Source: Pycnococcus provasolii (taxonomy: Eukaryota; Chlorophyta; Pseudoscourfieldiophyceae; Pseudoscourfieldiales; Pycnococcaceae). Taken from it: DNA of 64,000 nucleotides. Numbering within the stretch: the first letter of the stretch is position 1; each line of letters starts with the position of its first letter. This document shows, piece after piece, positions 25,245 to 35,522 of the stretch. A program made the position numbers and the translations under genes. The DNA lies in NCBI GenBank assembly GCA_938743325.2, contig OW568900.1, positions 357,985 to 421,984 of the forward strand, in the 5' to 3' direction. The notes under the pieces are model-generated. The model worked only from the letters and a program-made list of their open reading frames with translations. It ran no database searches and was not told where the DNA came from.

Positions 25245-25691
25245 ATGTCCTCCGACTCCGACTCCGGCTCCGGCTCCGGCACCGTGCGTGCTCATGGTCC
25301 CTTTGACAACCTCAACTTCACGGGCGCCACGCACGTCAACCTCGCGTACGGCGCGCTCCTCTACCTCGGTGGCGCGTACGCGTACCAGCGGGCCAAGTCG
25401 CGCGCGTCCGTGATGGCGTCGTCGGCGTTCGCGACGGGACTTGTCGTCGGGTCTTTGCTCATCGCGCAGCAAAACCACGTCACGGGACACGGCCTGTGCG
25501 CTGGAACGGCGGGCACGCTTGCGTCACTCATGACGGTGCGCACAGTCACGACGAAGTCTCCGATAGTGCTGACGGTTGGAGCAACGGCTTGGGCACTGAC
25601 GGCGTACAACTATAACAAGTACGTGTCCTGGGCCGACTACAGGATGGGCGCGGAAGACGAGCGGGAGAAGGCGTATGTGACAAAACAATAA
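25245..25691 (+). CDS. TMEM14/FAX-like small membrane protein
   Basis: A 148-residue protein with about four hydrophobic segments in the TMEM14 (UPF0136) pattern. Examples are VNLAYGALLYLGGAYAYQRA and the following SRASVMASSAFATGLVVG, with short Gly-rich turns. Members transport fatty acids out of plastids (FAX) or act in mitochondria. The N-terminal 25 residues are Ser/Asp/Gly-rich, encoded by a GACTCCGGCTCC microsatellite, and carry no clear transit signal. I chose the ATG at 25245; the frame is open upstream to 25170 but into an untranslated-looking leader. Family call rests on the Gly-rich four-helix layout and the AYGALLYLGG stretch, so substrate and organelle are uncertain. Confidence 0.68.
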   Translation: MSSDSDSGSGSGTVRAHGPFDNLNFTGATHVNLAYGALLYLGGAYAYQRAKSRASVMASSAFATGLVVGSLLIAQQNHVTGHGLCAGTAGTLASLMTVRTVTTKSPIVLTVGATAWALTAYNYNKYVSWADYRMGAEDEREKAYVTKQ

Positions 25692-25859
25692 TAGCAAGAA
25701 GCAAGAAAGCGCAATGGCTTTGGCTGCTTTTTGCCTTCCGAAGGCTCCGAGCTGTCGCCAACCGGCGAATTGGGCACGGGAAGCATCATCGTGCCCAACC
25801 GCCTCGATGTATTTACCGAGGTTCGTACTCGTTCGAATTGAATTGTTACGGTAGTGTGA

Positions 25860-26561
25860 TTAAACTTCAATGGGAAGCGGAATGCTCACGCACTTCGCAC
25901 CACCTCCCACGGTGTGTCCAATAACGGGTCGCTTGTTCGTCTTGGCGATTTCGTCGCGCAAGTGTTCAGCACAACCCCACTCCGTGACCAAGTCCGCGAC
26001 AGCCCCGAGCTGTTCGTCGTACTGATCCTCCGTGAGTGGGAACGACTTCTGCTCCAAAAATTTCCACATGACCTGAACATAGAATTTGAGTTGACCGAGG
26101 CTGTTTCTGCGCCTGTTGATGCGAACGTCGTAGCTTGCCCCCCACTTCTCAAACACAATTTTTCTTAAGAGAGGTCCCGTGAGTATGTACTCATCCCCCT
26201 CTTCTTCGTCGCCGTCGTCGTCCCTGGCAATGACCGTTCCCTGTTGTGCCTCCGCGACGCGCTGTGCAGCCGCCGCCACCGCGGGGAGCGTGGAACTGTT
26301 CTTACTCTTCCCCAGCGCCCGTTCGAGCTCCATGCGCAAGTCTTCTTCCTCTTCATCGTTCGTGTCATCGGAGTTTCCTGCCGCCGCGTGCGGTACAACT
26401 GTGAGTGTTGGTCTCCTCCTCCTCCTCCTCCCGTTCTTCTCGTGGTTGAAGTACGGTCTCACTGGTGTCGTCCTTGCAGGTGAGTTACTACAGTGCGCCG
26501 CCGCCTGGCGAAGGCGAGCACAGCACGGCCGCTGCTGTGCGGTTATTAGCGGCATCGGCAT
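25860..26561 (-). CDS. DUF3067 family protein, probably plastid
   Basis: The C-terminal 100 residues match the DUF3067 pattern of cyanobacteria and plastids: LLRKIVFEKWGASYDVRINR, LGQLKFYVQVMWKFLEQKSF, then FPLTEDQYDEQLGAVADLV. Function is not known. The N-terminal part is Arg/Ala/Pro-rich and lacks acids at first, which fits a transit peptide, then turns strongly acidic (DEEEEDLRMELERALGKS). I chose the Met at 26561 (233 residues); another Met two codons later is equally possible, and the frame stays open to 26675. A short intergenic gap (168 bases) separates it tail-to-tail from the TMEM14-like gene. Confidence 0.78.
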   Translation of the reverse strand: MPMPLITAQQRPCCARLRQAAAHCSNSPARTTPVRPYFNHEKNGRRRRRRPTLTVVPHAAAGNSDDTNDEEEEDLRMELERALGKSKNSSTLPAVAAAAQRVAEAQQGTVIARDDDGDEEEGDEYILTGPLLRKIVFEKWGASYDVRINRRRNSLGQLKFYVQVMWKFLEQKSFPLTEDQYDEQLGAVADLVTEWGCAEHLRDEIAKTNKRPVIGHTVGGGAKCVSIPLPIEV

Positions 26562-27071
26562 CCTTTGGAGAGATATCTTTGCTTTGGGATGGGGGAGGGG
26601 ATTTACGACGAGCGGTGGGGGAGGCCCTGGCTGCCTGGGGAAACCAATCACACGAGCTAAGCAGATCTGGTCCAAAGGGGGATCCCGGAGGTAGAGCCAG
26701 AACCGAGGTGTAGGAATAGGTCAATAGGTAAGTGTTGCAGCAACCCTAGCCATAACCCTAGACAGCAACCCTAGTTGCTAACCCTACGCTGTCTCTTCAG
26801 GCTGCAAGGCTTCGTCGACCTCACCGAGGTGACGTTCGTCTTCGTCTGGCCGATAGAGGACCTCTAAAGGCTCCTCCCCAGAACGGCAGTGGTTAGTTCT
26901 TAAAAGCGTTAGGGTTACGGTTAGGGTTGCCAAGCGTTTTGCCTGTTGGTCTTCGTCGTCGCGTTTGGCGTTTTTTACTGTTTTGGACCTTGAGGAAAAG
27001 TGCCACGGTGGACCCCACCAGGGCTGGCCGTAAGGTTGAGTAACCGCGCAGTGTAAGTACGCTCGCTCGTC
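26562..27071. promoter_or_regulatory. Divergent promoter with AACCCTA cluster
   Basis: Between the DUF3067 and hydroxylase-like genes. Four AACCCTA boxes lie at 26742-26787, and GTTAGGGTTACGGTTAGGGTT occurs near 26908-26928. A CTGGTCCAAAGGGGGATCCC motif at 26667-26688 resembles motifs in other leaders of this window. No coding sequence supported. Confidence 0.55.
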
Positions 27072-27778
27072 ATGTCGCTGTGCTCGCTCGCGTCTCACTT
27101 CCAAGTGCACGCCGCCAAGGGAACGAACGAAGACGGCGGCGCCACGCTATCCTACCAAGCTGCCGCACTGTCTTTCGTGTACCTGTGGGCCGCACTCTCG
27201 CTTCTCGCCATACCGCTCATTCTCGCGATGAGCGCGGCCGCGTTCAGATTTTACTACTGGCGACCGACGTACGACACTTGGAAACTCAAGTCCAACCCAA
27301 AGTATCCTGCGCCAACGACGGTGAGGAGGGAAAAACAGACAAACACTGGCTTGTGGAGCGCTCTCCACGCTCTGCCCGGCGGCTGCGCTTTACCTCTCAG
27401 CGCAAGGCAAACTTAAGGCTTACTGCGGTGTATCTGAGCATGGAATGCTTGCGGAGTTTGTGAGTGCTGCTCTCGTGCTCGTTGTGTGCGACTTTTTCGA
27501 ATGGGGTTACCACAGGATGGGCCAGTAAGTCTTACCTATACTCTAACCAGCCACGGCGCACAAGCAAATGCACTAACATTCTAACACACGAACCAACTAG
27601 CACGCTTGCTCCTTTGTGGTCAAGGCACCGGCATCACCACGTGTTCTCGAACCCGAGCCCGTTCGCTGTCATAGCGGACGACTACCTGGACCAGTGCGTT
27701 CGAGCCGCGCCCATGCTCGTTTTACCCGCGCTCTTTCCAATTAATATGGCATACTTTAAACTCAGATTAACACCTTAA
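27072..27778 (+). pseudogene. Fatty acid hydroxylase/sterol desaturase-like gene, frameshifted and truncated
   Basis: Exon 1 encodes a membrane span (FVYLWAALSLLAIPLILAMS) and YDTWKLKSNPKYPAPTTVRR. The family resemblance then moves to the +1 frame, reading ALSTLCPAAALYLSAQGKLK and VVCDFFEWGYHRMG, with no good intron in between. The shift falls near the A5 run at 27331-27335. A spliceosomal intron at 27525-27600 (GTAAGT...CTAAC...TAG) then joins to TLAPLWSRHRHHHVFSNPSP and FAVIADDYLDQ. HRMGH and HRHHH are diiron-binding histidine motifs. The frame stops at 27778 before the last His motif of the family. A one-base assembly error or a real lesion could explain the shift, but the missing C-terminus favours a decayed gene. 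Confidence 0.7.
27525..27600 (+). other. Spliceosomal intron, 76 bp
   Basis: Begins GTAAGT and ends CAACTAG, with a plausible CTAAC branch site near 27576. Removing it restores a His codon and joins YHRMG to TLAPLW in the expected family order. Confidence 0.8.
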
Positions 27779-29121
27779 CATCAACACACCTTGCACACTA
27801 CGCGCGCGCGTGAGAGAGGTGCGGCTGTGCGGTGACGGGCGGTGTTCCTAGCGTAGGACCCCTGATGTCTGGGCGAATGAGCTCCGCACGAGGCGCACGC
27901 GCGCATCAACGCGCCGCGCGGCATGCCTCACGGCGCGGCGCGTGCTTCATCGCGCTGGAGGCGGGGTGCAAGGGAAGAGGACAAGGTTAGGGTAATGGCT
28001 AACCCTAGCTAGGGGATTTGCGCGGATAAATTTTCTCTTTTTTTTTGTCGACGTCGCCTCTCCTGAAGATTTGCCTGGATCCTGCGTACTTCTACGTCCT
28101 GTGCTGTGGTTTTCCTACCTGGTACGGACGTACTTACCCTCTCCCATTTTTTTAGAATACAGTACAGTATCTCGCCCGAGATCGCCGTAGTATCTTGCCT
28201 GGATTCGGGAATCGGGAGGCGAGCGGCGCGTTTGTGTCGCCGTGCCATGCCTGCTCCCTGGATGTTGCGAGGGAAAAAAGACGGAAACGGAAACGCCAGC
28301 CTACAAAGCCAAACGCCAGCTAAAGGTAAGCAGAGTCAACGCCACGCGTGAACTCCATCTAGGGTACCCTTAACCACCCCACCCACAAGCAGGATGCAAA
28401 TACAGGAAAGGCTTGATTCCAGTAGCCTCCCCGGCCAAGGCCAATTTGGACCGTTTTCAGGCTAAGGTCTGCAACCCTGGCATCGCGACCCTTCACGACC
28501 CTTCAGGCATCAGGATCCTGCAATCTATCTAGTTCGAACCACCTCCTCGCTTTTTGCTACCCTCCTCGCTTTTTGGTAGCCTGTCCAAAAAGAGGCACAG
28601 GACAGGTGGCTTGTGCACAGGGGAGGGGAGGATCCAGTCCAGAGGAAGTGACCCATTAGACTATTATTTGGACTCTACTGAAGTGACAGCCTAGGCCAAG
28701 ACGGGACCTGCTTAGTACTACTACTCGTTCCCGGCCCTCCGCTTTGCCCTTTCCTATTCTCGCCAGACTCGCCCTGACTCACTCGGAAAGCCTGCTTTGC
28801 CCTCCTCTCCCCTCTCACTTCACTCACTTTCTCCCCTGCCTGAGTGGACTGGGTGCCGCCTCACCTCACCTCAAACCACGTCCTCACTGGCACGTCCTCA
28901 GCAGCAGCTTATCGTTGTGTCATTTTATTCTTCTTCTTGTGTCATTTTATCTGTTGTGTGTGTCATTTTAGTGTTGTTGTTGTTGTTGTTGTTGTTGTTG
29001 TGATTCGTTTTACACGCATTCTCTCTCGCTTGTCTCTCTTTGTCTTGGCTCGCTTTGTCTTTGTCTTGTGTGTTGGTGTTGGCTGGTGACTTTGCGTGTG
29101 TGTGTGTGCAATCATCATATA
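27779..29121. other. Long intergenic region, no gene seen
   Basis: About 1.3 kb without a supported gene. It holds a very GC-rich CGCGCG stretch at 27800-27960, TTAGGG-like motifs at 27985-28012, and a near-tandem CTCCTCGCTTTTTG(C/G)TA pair at 28544-28582. A GTTGTT run (28974-29001) and GT-rich sequence lie in the leader of the AP2-like gene. Confidence 0.55.
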
Positions 29122-31392
29122 ATGTCTGCTTCTGGTGGTGGTGCTTCTGGTGGTGGTGGTGTATTTCCTCCTCCCCGACCCCAAGTCGTGCCGTCAGTTC
29201 CCCCCGGAGGAGGTTCGGCTGATCCGACGACGGAGCAATGGAGGCCTGGCGTCGGCGTCGTGGAATTCACCGCCGCCGCTGTAAAAAGGGGCTTGGTGCC
29301 TCGAGGCATATCCGTCACCGTCAATGGCGGTTCCGCACACATCATGAATCCGGACCCTAAGCATCTCGCTGCTCCCGGCACCGGTGCTGCTAGTACTTTG
29401 CCTTTGGAGTCGTCGGCGTCTTTGGTGGTGGCTCCTCCTCCTTCTCCGTCTCAACGTCGTCAGTGTCGTCAGTTTGATGATGATGACGAGCTCGTGGCGG
29501 TGGTGGACGCCGCCACCGCTGCTGCTGCACTCGCACCACCACCACCATCGGGTTCAGGAGGAGGAGGAGAAACGACGCCAGCGCATCAACATCATCACTC
29601 TTCGCAGCTTCCTCCTCCTCCTCCTCAATCTTCTTCGCAGCAGCAGCAGCAGCAGCAGGAGCAGCAGAAACGTAAGCGGCGGCGAGGAACGACGGACGCG
29701 ACAGACGCCGAGGTGGTGAGTGCGACGAAAGGATGGCTCCAGGAGCAGCTCAGGCCGGGACCGGGACAAATGTTCAAGCACGGTCCGTTCGTGGGGTGCA
29801 TCGTGCACCGCCGGTTCTCCCCGCAGGTTGACCACGTCTCCGTCGGGCGGGTCACGCACGCCAAAACCATAAGGCCGAAGTGCAAAGACCTGCTGTATCG
29901 CGTCTGCTACCTGAACGAGTGGATCGCGAACGGGAAGACGCGTAAGACGGAATGGCTCACGGCGTGGCAGCTGATGGCGATTCGCGACTCGCCCAACGAA
30001 TCGGTGCACCCGCCATCGTTTGAGAACGTCGTGCTGGTTCCCGTGGGTGCTCACCCGGTTCTCAAGGTGCTGAAAGATTTCGAGGAGCTCGAGAGTAATG
30101 GCGTTGCCATTGACAACCGAACACATGCCGCGAAGCTTGCGGAGGTCGCAGGACATCTCGACCAACTCTGGAGCGAGGCGTGGGACATCATGAAGACGAG
30201 CAAGGATGACGTCAAATCAGCGGGCTGTCCGACGCGACCGTGGGCAACGACGAAGCGACGCAGGAGCGGCGGCACGAGACCAAGTCAAAAAACGAGAAAG
30301 CGGCAAAAAAAACAGCACGACTCGATGGCGATCGAGCGGACACTGCAAGACCAGTTACATGATGCGTCGCACCTGATGGACGTTGGACCACCACCACCAC
30401 CGCCACCACCGCCACCACCTCCTCCTCCTCGGCTTCCACCACGTTTTCCTGGTGTTCCTCCTCCTCCTCATCCGCTAAACTCTATGGCTGACGCATTTCA
30501 GTCTCTGCTGCCGAAGCCGCAGCCGCCATTGGTGCCTTCCCCTGTGCCGCGAATAAAAGGCTCGTCGTCGTCGTCGAAGTACATCGGCGTCGTCAAAACA
30601 ATTCGCATACGCTCCTACAAAGGCGACGCTGCCGCTGCTGCTGCCACCGCCGCCGAGGAGGAGACCACTCCCCTTGCCGCCACAGCCGCCGCCGGTGGTG
30701 GCGGTAAGGGTGCTGAAGCTGATGCTGTTGCAACCACCACCACCAAATGCAAGGAGGACAAGAAGGAGATGTTCCGGGCTACAGTGCGTCTCAGCGGCGA
30801 GAATGTCTTCCTTGGAAACTATGCTGACGAAGACGAGGCTGCGCACACGAGAGAGGAGTTCGTCGTTTGGTTTGGGCTGATGGAGGCAAGATTCGCGACG
30901 GCAGAAAGAGAGCGAGGTGTTGGCTCTCGCTCTCAAGGTGGACTAAAAGTCTACAACGCCTTGAATTTTGAGGACACAATCGAAGACACATTGCGATCGG
31001 CAGCTGTGCACGTCAAACAACTCTCGTTGGAGGACATCAATTTCGACGGCAAGGCATCCGACGAGGCTGCCAAGAAGGCTGCAGCCTCTTATCACAAGAA
31101 TTTGCCGTGGTCACGCGCCGCTGTCGAATTCGCGATCAGGAAAGGCTTGACGCCGACAGGAGCGCTCAAGCCTGCCGCTGTGGAGAGGCTTGGACAGCCT
31201 GTTGAGCAGATCGAACGCCCCGGGCCCAGAATAAAACATTGGAAAAAACCGAAAAAAGAAAAAACTACAGCGCCGCTGCCTGACGACCCGCCGCTCGATC
31301 CGCTGACAACACCGCCGCCGCCTCCGCCCGTGTCGTCGCACGACACCGACACGACGCCAGTGCCGCTCGCCACCGCCGCCGCCGCCTCATGA
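29122..31392 (+). CDS. Large low-complexity protein with split AP2-like domain
   Basis: A probable DNA-binding regulator of 756 residues. Near residues 490-590, SSSKYIGVVKTIRIRSYKGD is followed, after an Ala/Thr/Gly/Lys-rich insertion of about 45 residues, by FRATVRLSGENVFLGNYADE and DEAAHTREEFVVWFG. This resembles an AP2/ERF domain (SKYxGV, then FxAxI, then LGxFxxExEAA) interrupted by the insertion. A conserved-looking region near 215-310 (VGRVTHAKTIRPKCKDLLYR, EWLTAWQLMAI) could be a Tudor-like reader. The rest is low-complexity, with Pro, Gln, Ala and Ser runs and a Lys/Arg-rich patch (KRRRSGG) that may be a nuclear signal. The start was moved from 29068 to 29122 because the earlier codons come from GT-rich leader. 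Confidence 0.65.
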   Translation: MSASGGGASGGGGVFPPPRPQVVPSVPPGGGSADPTTEQWRPGVGVVEFTAAAVKRGLVPRGISVTVNGGSAHIMNPDPKHLAAPGTGAASTLPLESSASLVVAPPPSPSQRRQCRQFDDDDELVAVVDAATAAAALAPPPPSGSGGGGETTPAHQHHHSSQLPPPPPQSSSQQQQQQQEQQKRKRRRGTTDATDAEVVSATKGWLQEQLRPGPGQMFKHGPFVGCIVHRRFSPQVDHVSVGRVTHAKTIRPKCKDLLYRVCYLNEWIANGKTRKTEWLTAWQLMAIRDSPNESVHPPSFENVVLVPVGAHPVLKVLKDFEELESNGVAIDNRTHAAKLAEVAGHLDQLWSEAWDIMKTSKDDVKSAGCPTRPWATTKRRRSGGTRPSQKTRKRQKKQHDSMAIERTLQDQLHDASHLMDVGPPPPPPPPPPPPPPRLPPRFPGVPPPPHPLNSMADAFQSLLPKPQPPLVPSPVPRIKGSSSSSKYIGVVKTIRIRSYKGDAAAAAATAAEEETTPLAATAAAGGGGKGAEADAVATTTTKCKEDKKEMFRATVRLSGENVFLGNYADEDEAAHTREEFVVWFGLMEARFATAERERGVGSRSQGGLKVYNALNFEDTIEDTLRSAAVHVKQLSLEDINFDGKASDEAAKKAAASYHKNLPWSRAAVEFAIRKGLTPTGALKPAAVERLGQPVEQIERPGPRIKHWKKPKKEKTTAPLPDDPPLDPLTTPPPPPPVSSHDTDTTPVPLATAAAAS

Positions 31393-31556
31393 TGAAATCA
31401 TCATGAGCTTTGCATTTTGTTTTGGAAGGTTTCTCTCTTCATTTTGTTCATACATACTACCAACCTGTTCATACTACCAGTAATAAACATCGTAATATTA
31501 CAGCTTATTGTAACTTGCAAAAATCAATTTCGCTTTTTATCTTCACGCACGACGAA

Positions 31557-34500
31557 TCACGAGGAGGAGACACCACCACCACCACCACCACCACCGGCAC
31601 CACCAGGAGCAGGCTGCTGGTGGCGCCCCTCGACTTTCTTCCTCACCTCCTTCAGCGCGTTCTTCACCGCGTCCTTACCACAGAGTCCTTTGTCAAGGCC
31701 AGCCAAGAAGAGCTGAAAGGCCTGAGCCCTGAGTCTCGTCTCTTGGCTGCTCCCAGACTGCACGAAGAGAGACAAGTCGCCGAGAATGTCACGATACGGC
31801 GACTGGCAACTGGTATGGACTGAATTGTCCTCCCCGCCTACACCCGCTGATCCAACGGAACTCTTTTGGCGCGGCTGTTGCTGCTGAATTGGCTCGTCCA
31901 CGAGAAGTCGTGCCAACTCCTTCATCAGCGACTTGAAGTGTATCGTGTGTGCCTTCAGTCCACGCAGTAGCTCCTGGATCTCAGAAAAAACTCCGGGTGG
32001 AAGCATTTTCCTCATCTTCGCGACGAGCTGCAGGGCGGGATTTTTCGTCGCCTCGCGACGAGCTGTAGCAGTCTCGACGCCTTGCAAGTTTGCATTCTTA
32101 TCTCCCATCAACACTACGGCGGCGGCGGCAGGCGCGCCAGCGGGTGCAGCCTGACGACCAGCAGCAGCAGCACCACCACCAGCAGCGTCAACGTGCCTCT
32201 TCGCGCCCTCCTCCTCGCGGGTCTTCTGAAGGCTCGCCGCAAGTCGCGGGCGCTTAGCTGACGCCGTGTTCGCCTCGCGAAGTGTCGGCATGGAATGCAC
32301 CTGCGTAAGCGGCATCGAAGCCGTGGGCTCGTGCAGATGTTGTTGTTGGATCGAAGATGCGGAAAGGCTGGCATCTCCAACGATGGCATGTTCGCGGGCT
32401 GTGTTAACGGCACGGGCAGCCGCTGCATCGATTGGGCTCTCCTGGCGGCGCTTGAGAAAAAATTGCGCCAAACCCGCCACAGCCCTTCCAAAGGTTGGAT
32501 ACGTGGCTAGAGAATCCTGCACCCAACGGCTGAGCGATGGTCGCATGGGGTGATTCGCGAAGCGCTCGTCGAGCAAGACGATTGCACCCCAGTCATTCAC
32601 GTGGCGCACGACACGACCAACTGCTTGGTTAGCCGCACGCGCCGCCGTTGTTTGGTACCACTCGCCACCAGTAAGAAGGCGCACCGGAGCGCCAGGTCCA
32701 GCATTTCGCGCCTCTTTCCGACTCAGATCGTCGAGGAAGCTTCGGTGAAGCTTCACGCGCGGATCGAATGCGCTTGCGTAGGGTATGCCAACCATCACCA
32801 CGCATCTCGCCTCGTGATCCTTGAAGTCCATACCCTCGGAAGCCTAGTAAAGTAAAATTGATTGATTGTTGTTGTTGTTTGGGGTGGTGTCAGTGCGAGT
32901 CAAAGATATTGAAATGTTGAGGGATGGGATATAGACAAATGTGGACGCACCTTTCCACGGCAGACGCTAAGGAAAAGACCGCCGCGCCCAGTTTCTCCCG
33001 TCACTGGATCTGCTTCCACAGCTCTCGTGCAGCTCTCGCGATACGCAGTCAGGCAGCTTCGAAAAGCCTCCGCGGAGCCAGCTCCACGAGGCTCTACAAA
33101 CACCTCTTTGTGCCTCTCGAGTCTCTGCCACACAGAGAGTCCCCCGCCCGCTGCTGGAACCTCCCACGCGCGGCGCAGCGAGTCTAGCGCCCCATACGAT
33201 GAAAAGAACACGAGAACACCGCCCGGGCATAGCCGCGCGACGTTGCATAACGCGTTGCCCACATCGCTGATGTACCGCGCATCACTGCGCCGCTGGAAGT
33301 CACCAAGCATCCGTCCTCCACTCGGGCCGCATTGCACCACACCGATCCAAAGGCGGTCGCGCGATATTACGTGCGCGTTCTCGAGCATGTGCGGGAACGA
33401 CAGTCCGCCGGGGCAAGACAGCTCGCGCGCCATGGCAGGCATTGGCGATAGAGTACCACTAGTGAAGAGACAGCTTCGTACACCCAAATCTACGAGCGCT
33501 TTCATAGCAGGTCCTGCTAGAAAACACCACAGGCTCAGAGTTGGCGCGGCATTCACCCCTCCTGGACCTGCTACGATGCGCTGCTCTTCTAGCCGAAGGT
33601 GGGCGCGGTAATGGGCGAGGTCGCCCCTGCGGTAAGCACCAGCCGCCTTGTTCAGCACCTCAGCAAGCTGCTGAAGCTTCCCGCCTCCAGAAGCAGAGCT
33701 CCCCACGCCAGTCCCAGCACCCGAGGCGAGCGCATGCTCTGCAAGCACCGATGCGCCTAGTTGGAGCTGTGCGACGAAGAATGGCAGCGTGTCACCATTT
33801 TCACCCGTTCCCTTGCAGTCTGGAATAGCGGTGGGTAGCAGCTGCTGGAACACCCACTCGCCGCACTCCGTTCGCGCGCGTTGTTGTGCAGAGGCTGAAG
33901 TACCGCCGCCACCACCTTGCGGCCCGGCATTTGGTGCCGCCTTGAGCGCATCGGCGATAGTCCGTTCGAGTGTCACGAGCAGATGCTTCAGAACTCTGAA
34001 TTCATCCGCACGACGTGACCAGTCCACGTCCACTCCATCGCCCGCGCCACCGAGCTCGAGACGTTGCAGGCAAAGCTCGATCACCTTTTCCGCTTCACGG
34101 ATTGCGGCGCTAAGCAGGCTGGCGGGTAGCTCGAACGACGCCGCTTCCGCGGCGGCTTGGCCAACGTTGTGCGCCTCGTCGAATATCACAACGGCGCCAT
34201 TCCAGGGAATGAGGTCCACGAGCGCCTTCCGGCTAGAGTCGTCGATGAGGTAGTTGTACGGAACGAATACAAGCTCGGCATGCCGCGCAAGTTCGCGGCC
34301 AAGATAGAATGGACACGGTCCGTGCTGCGAGGCTGCAGCTAACTTGTTCATCACCGCGTTTGCTGTTCGTTCGACGGCTGCGTCGCGGTCCGCGTCCAAG
34401 CCGCTGCCTCCGGGTGCTTTGTTTGCGCGGCTGCCACCCCCCTGCGAGTTCCCAAGTCTCACAAGCTCCTCGATATCAACGGGCCCGTCACGTCCGCCGA

Positions 34501-35047
34501 CGTGCGGGTTCGCGGCGACGTACGGTTCAACGACGCGATGGTGAGCGCACGACCTTGCGGAGACGAGCTTTCGGCACGCGACGTCTCTCTGAAAGTTGGA
34601 CTCTAGCTTGGCGACACTCGCATGCACACAGCACTGCGTCCTCGATCCCAGCGCGGCTGTTTTCGGCCTGTACGGCGTTTTCTTGAGTTCACGCACTACT
34701 TGGGTTAACTGCGCGTGCGTCCTGCTCGCGTACACGATCACGTGCTTCTCCGATGCAGGTGGAGCACCCTCAGTTCTGTGGTTGCTCTGTTCTGCCCCCG
34801 CGCCCCCGCCGCCCATGTGCATGACGTGTTCTCTCCAGGCGAGCGCCGCGCATAGCATGGACAGCGTTTTCCCTGTCCCGGTGGGCGACTCAAGCAGTGC
34901 GTGCGTCGCACTCGATAGCGCCGCGATCGTCCGATCCATCAGGGCGAGCTGACATGCGTACGCGTCGTACGGGAACGCGACGTCGACGCCGTGGAGCCTG
35001 TACGTGCGCGGCACGGCGCTCGTCGTCGCGTCTCCATCCCCAGCCAT
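31557..35047 (-). CDS. RTEL1: RTEL1-type DNA helicase, two exons
   Basis: An XPD-family 5'-3' iron-sulphur helicase that dismantles T-loops, D-loops and G-quadruplexes. Exon 1 (35047-32951) opens with YRLHGVDVAFPYDAY and carries Walker A SPTGTGKT at 54-61. Fe-S ligand candidates are C140, C158, C167 and C245, and DEAH is at 290-293. Exon 2 (32843-31557) continues with ASEGMDFKDHEARCVVMVGI and NQAVGRVVRHVNDWGAIVLL, as in helicase domain 2. The junction across a 107-base intron reads SVCRGK/ASEGMDF, an exact fit to the family. Total length is 1127 residues. A C-terminal helical segment (AHTIHFKSLMKELARLL) resembles the harmonin-like domains of RTEL1, and no RING is visible. The chromosome end is 29 kb away; that is coincidence as far as I can tell. 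Confidence 0.93.
32844..32950 (-). other. Intron of the RTEL1-type gene, 107 bp
   Basis: Minus strand reads AAG/GTGCGTCC at the donor and TTTACTAG/GCTTCC at the acceptor, phase 0. It contains in-frame stops that would otherwise split the protein. Confidence 0.92.
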
Positions 35048-35522
35048 GTGGTTGTCACCGCAGCCAGCACGTTTCCCTGCAGCAGCCGTTGGTGAGATGT
35101 GACAGGATGCGCGGATGGGATGGGATGGCAGCGCGCGCGAAAACGAAACCTGCCGCAGAGAGGAGAGGAGAAGGAGGGACGAGGTCGGAGTTGGGGGTTG
35201 GGGGGCGGAGTAAAACCCGAATCACAGGGGGTCACTTTAACCTCCATGTCCACGTGTGTGCCTTGCCGTACTGTACTGCCGTGGAGTGGAGTCCACGCTG
35301 ACGTGGCAGTGGTCACAGGCGCGCGCCTCGTCTGACACACTTCAGTGCTGTCAGGCTATGTATGGGCGAAGCGGCGGCTGCTCGAGGCGTGGCGGATCAA
35401 GGCTACGGAATAACGTGAGAAAGACGAATGGTATTATATTTATATTTGTTAAAATGTGTATGTATATGTGCAAGGGGAAGGGGCGTGCTGACCTCCTCCT
35501 GAGGCCGCCGTGGTTGTGGTGG
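35048..35522. other. Intergenic region, no gene seen
   Basis: Promoter side of RTEL1 and 3' side of the next minus-strand gene. It contains a GGATGGGATGGGATGG run at 35111-35127. No coding sequence supported. Confidence 0.5.

Noticed and set aside
27800-27960. GC-rich CGCGCG region as a possible rRNA or ncRNA gene
   Set aside because: No rRNA signature or stable long pairing was evident by eye; composition alone is not evidence.
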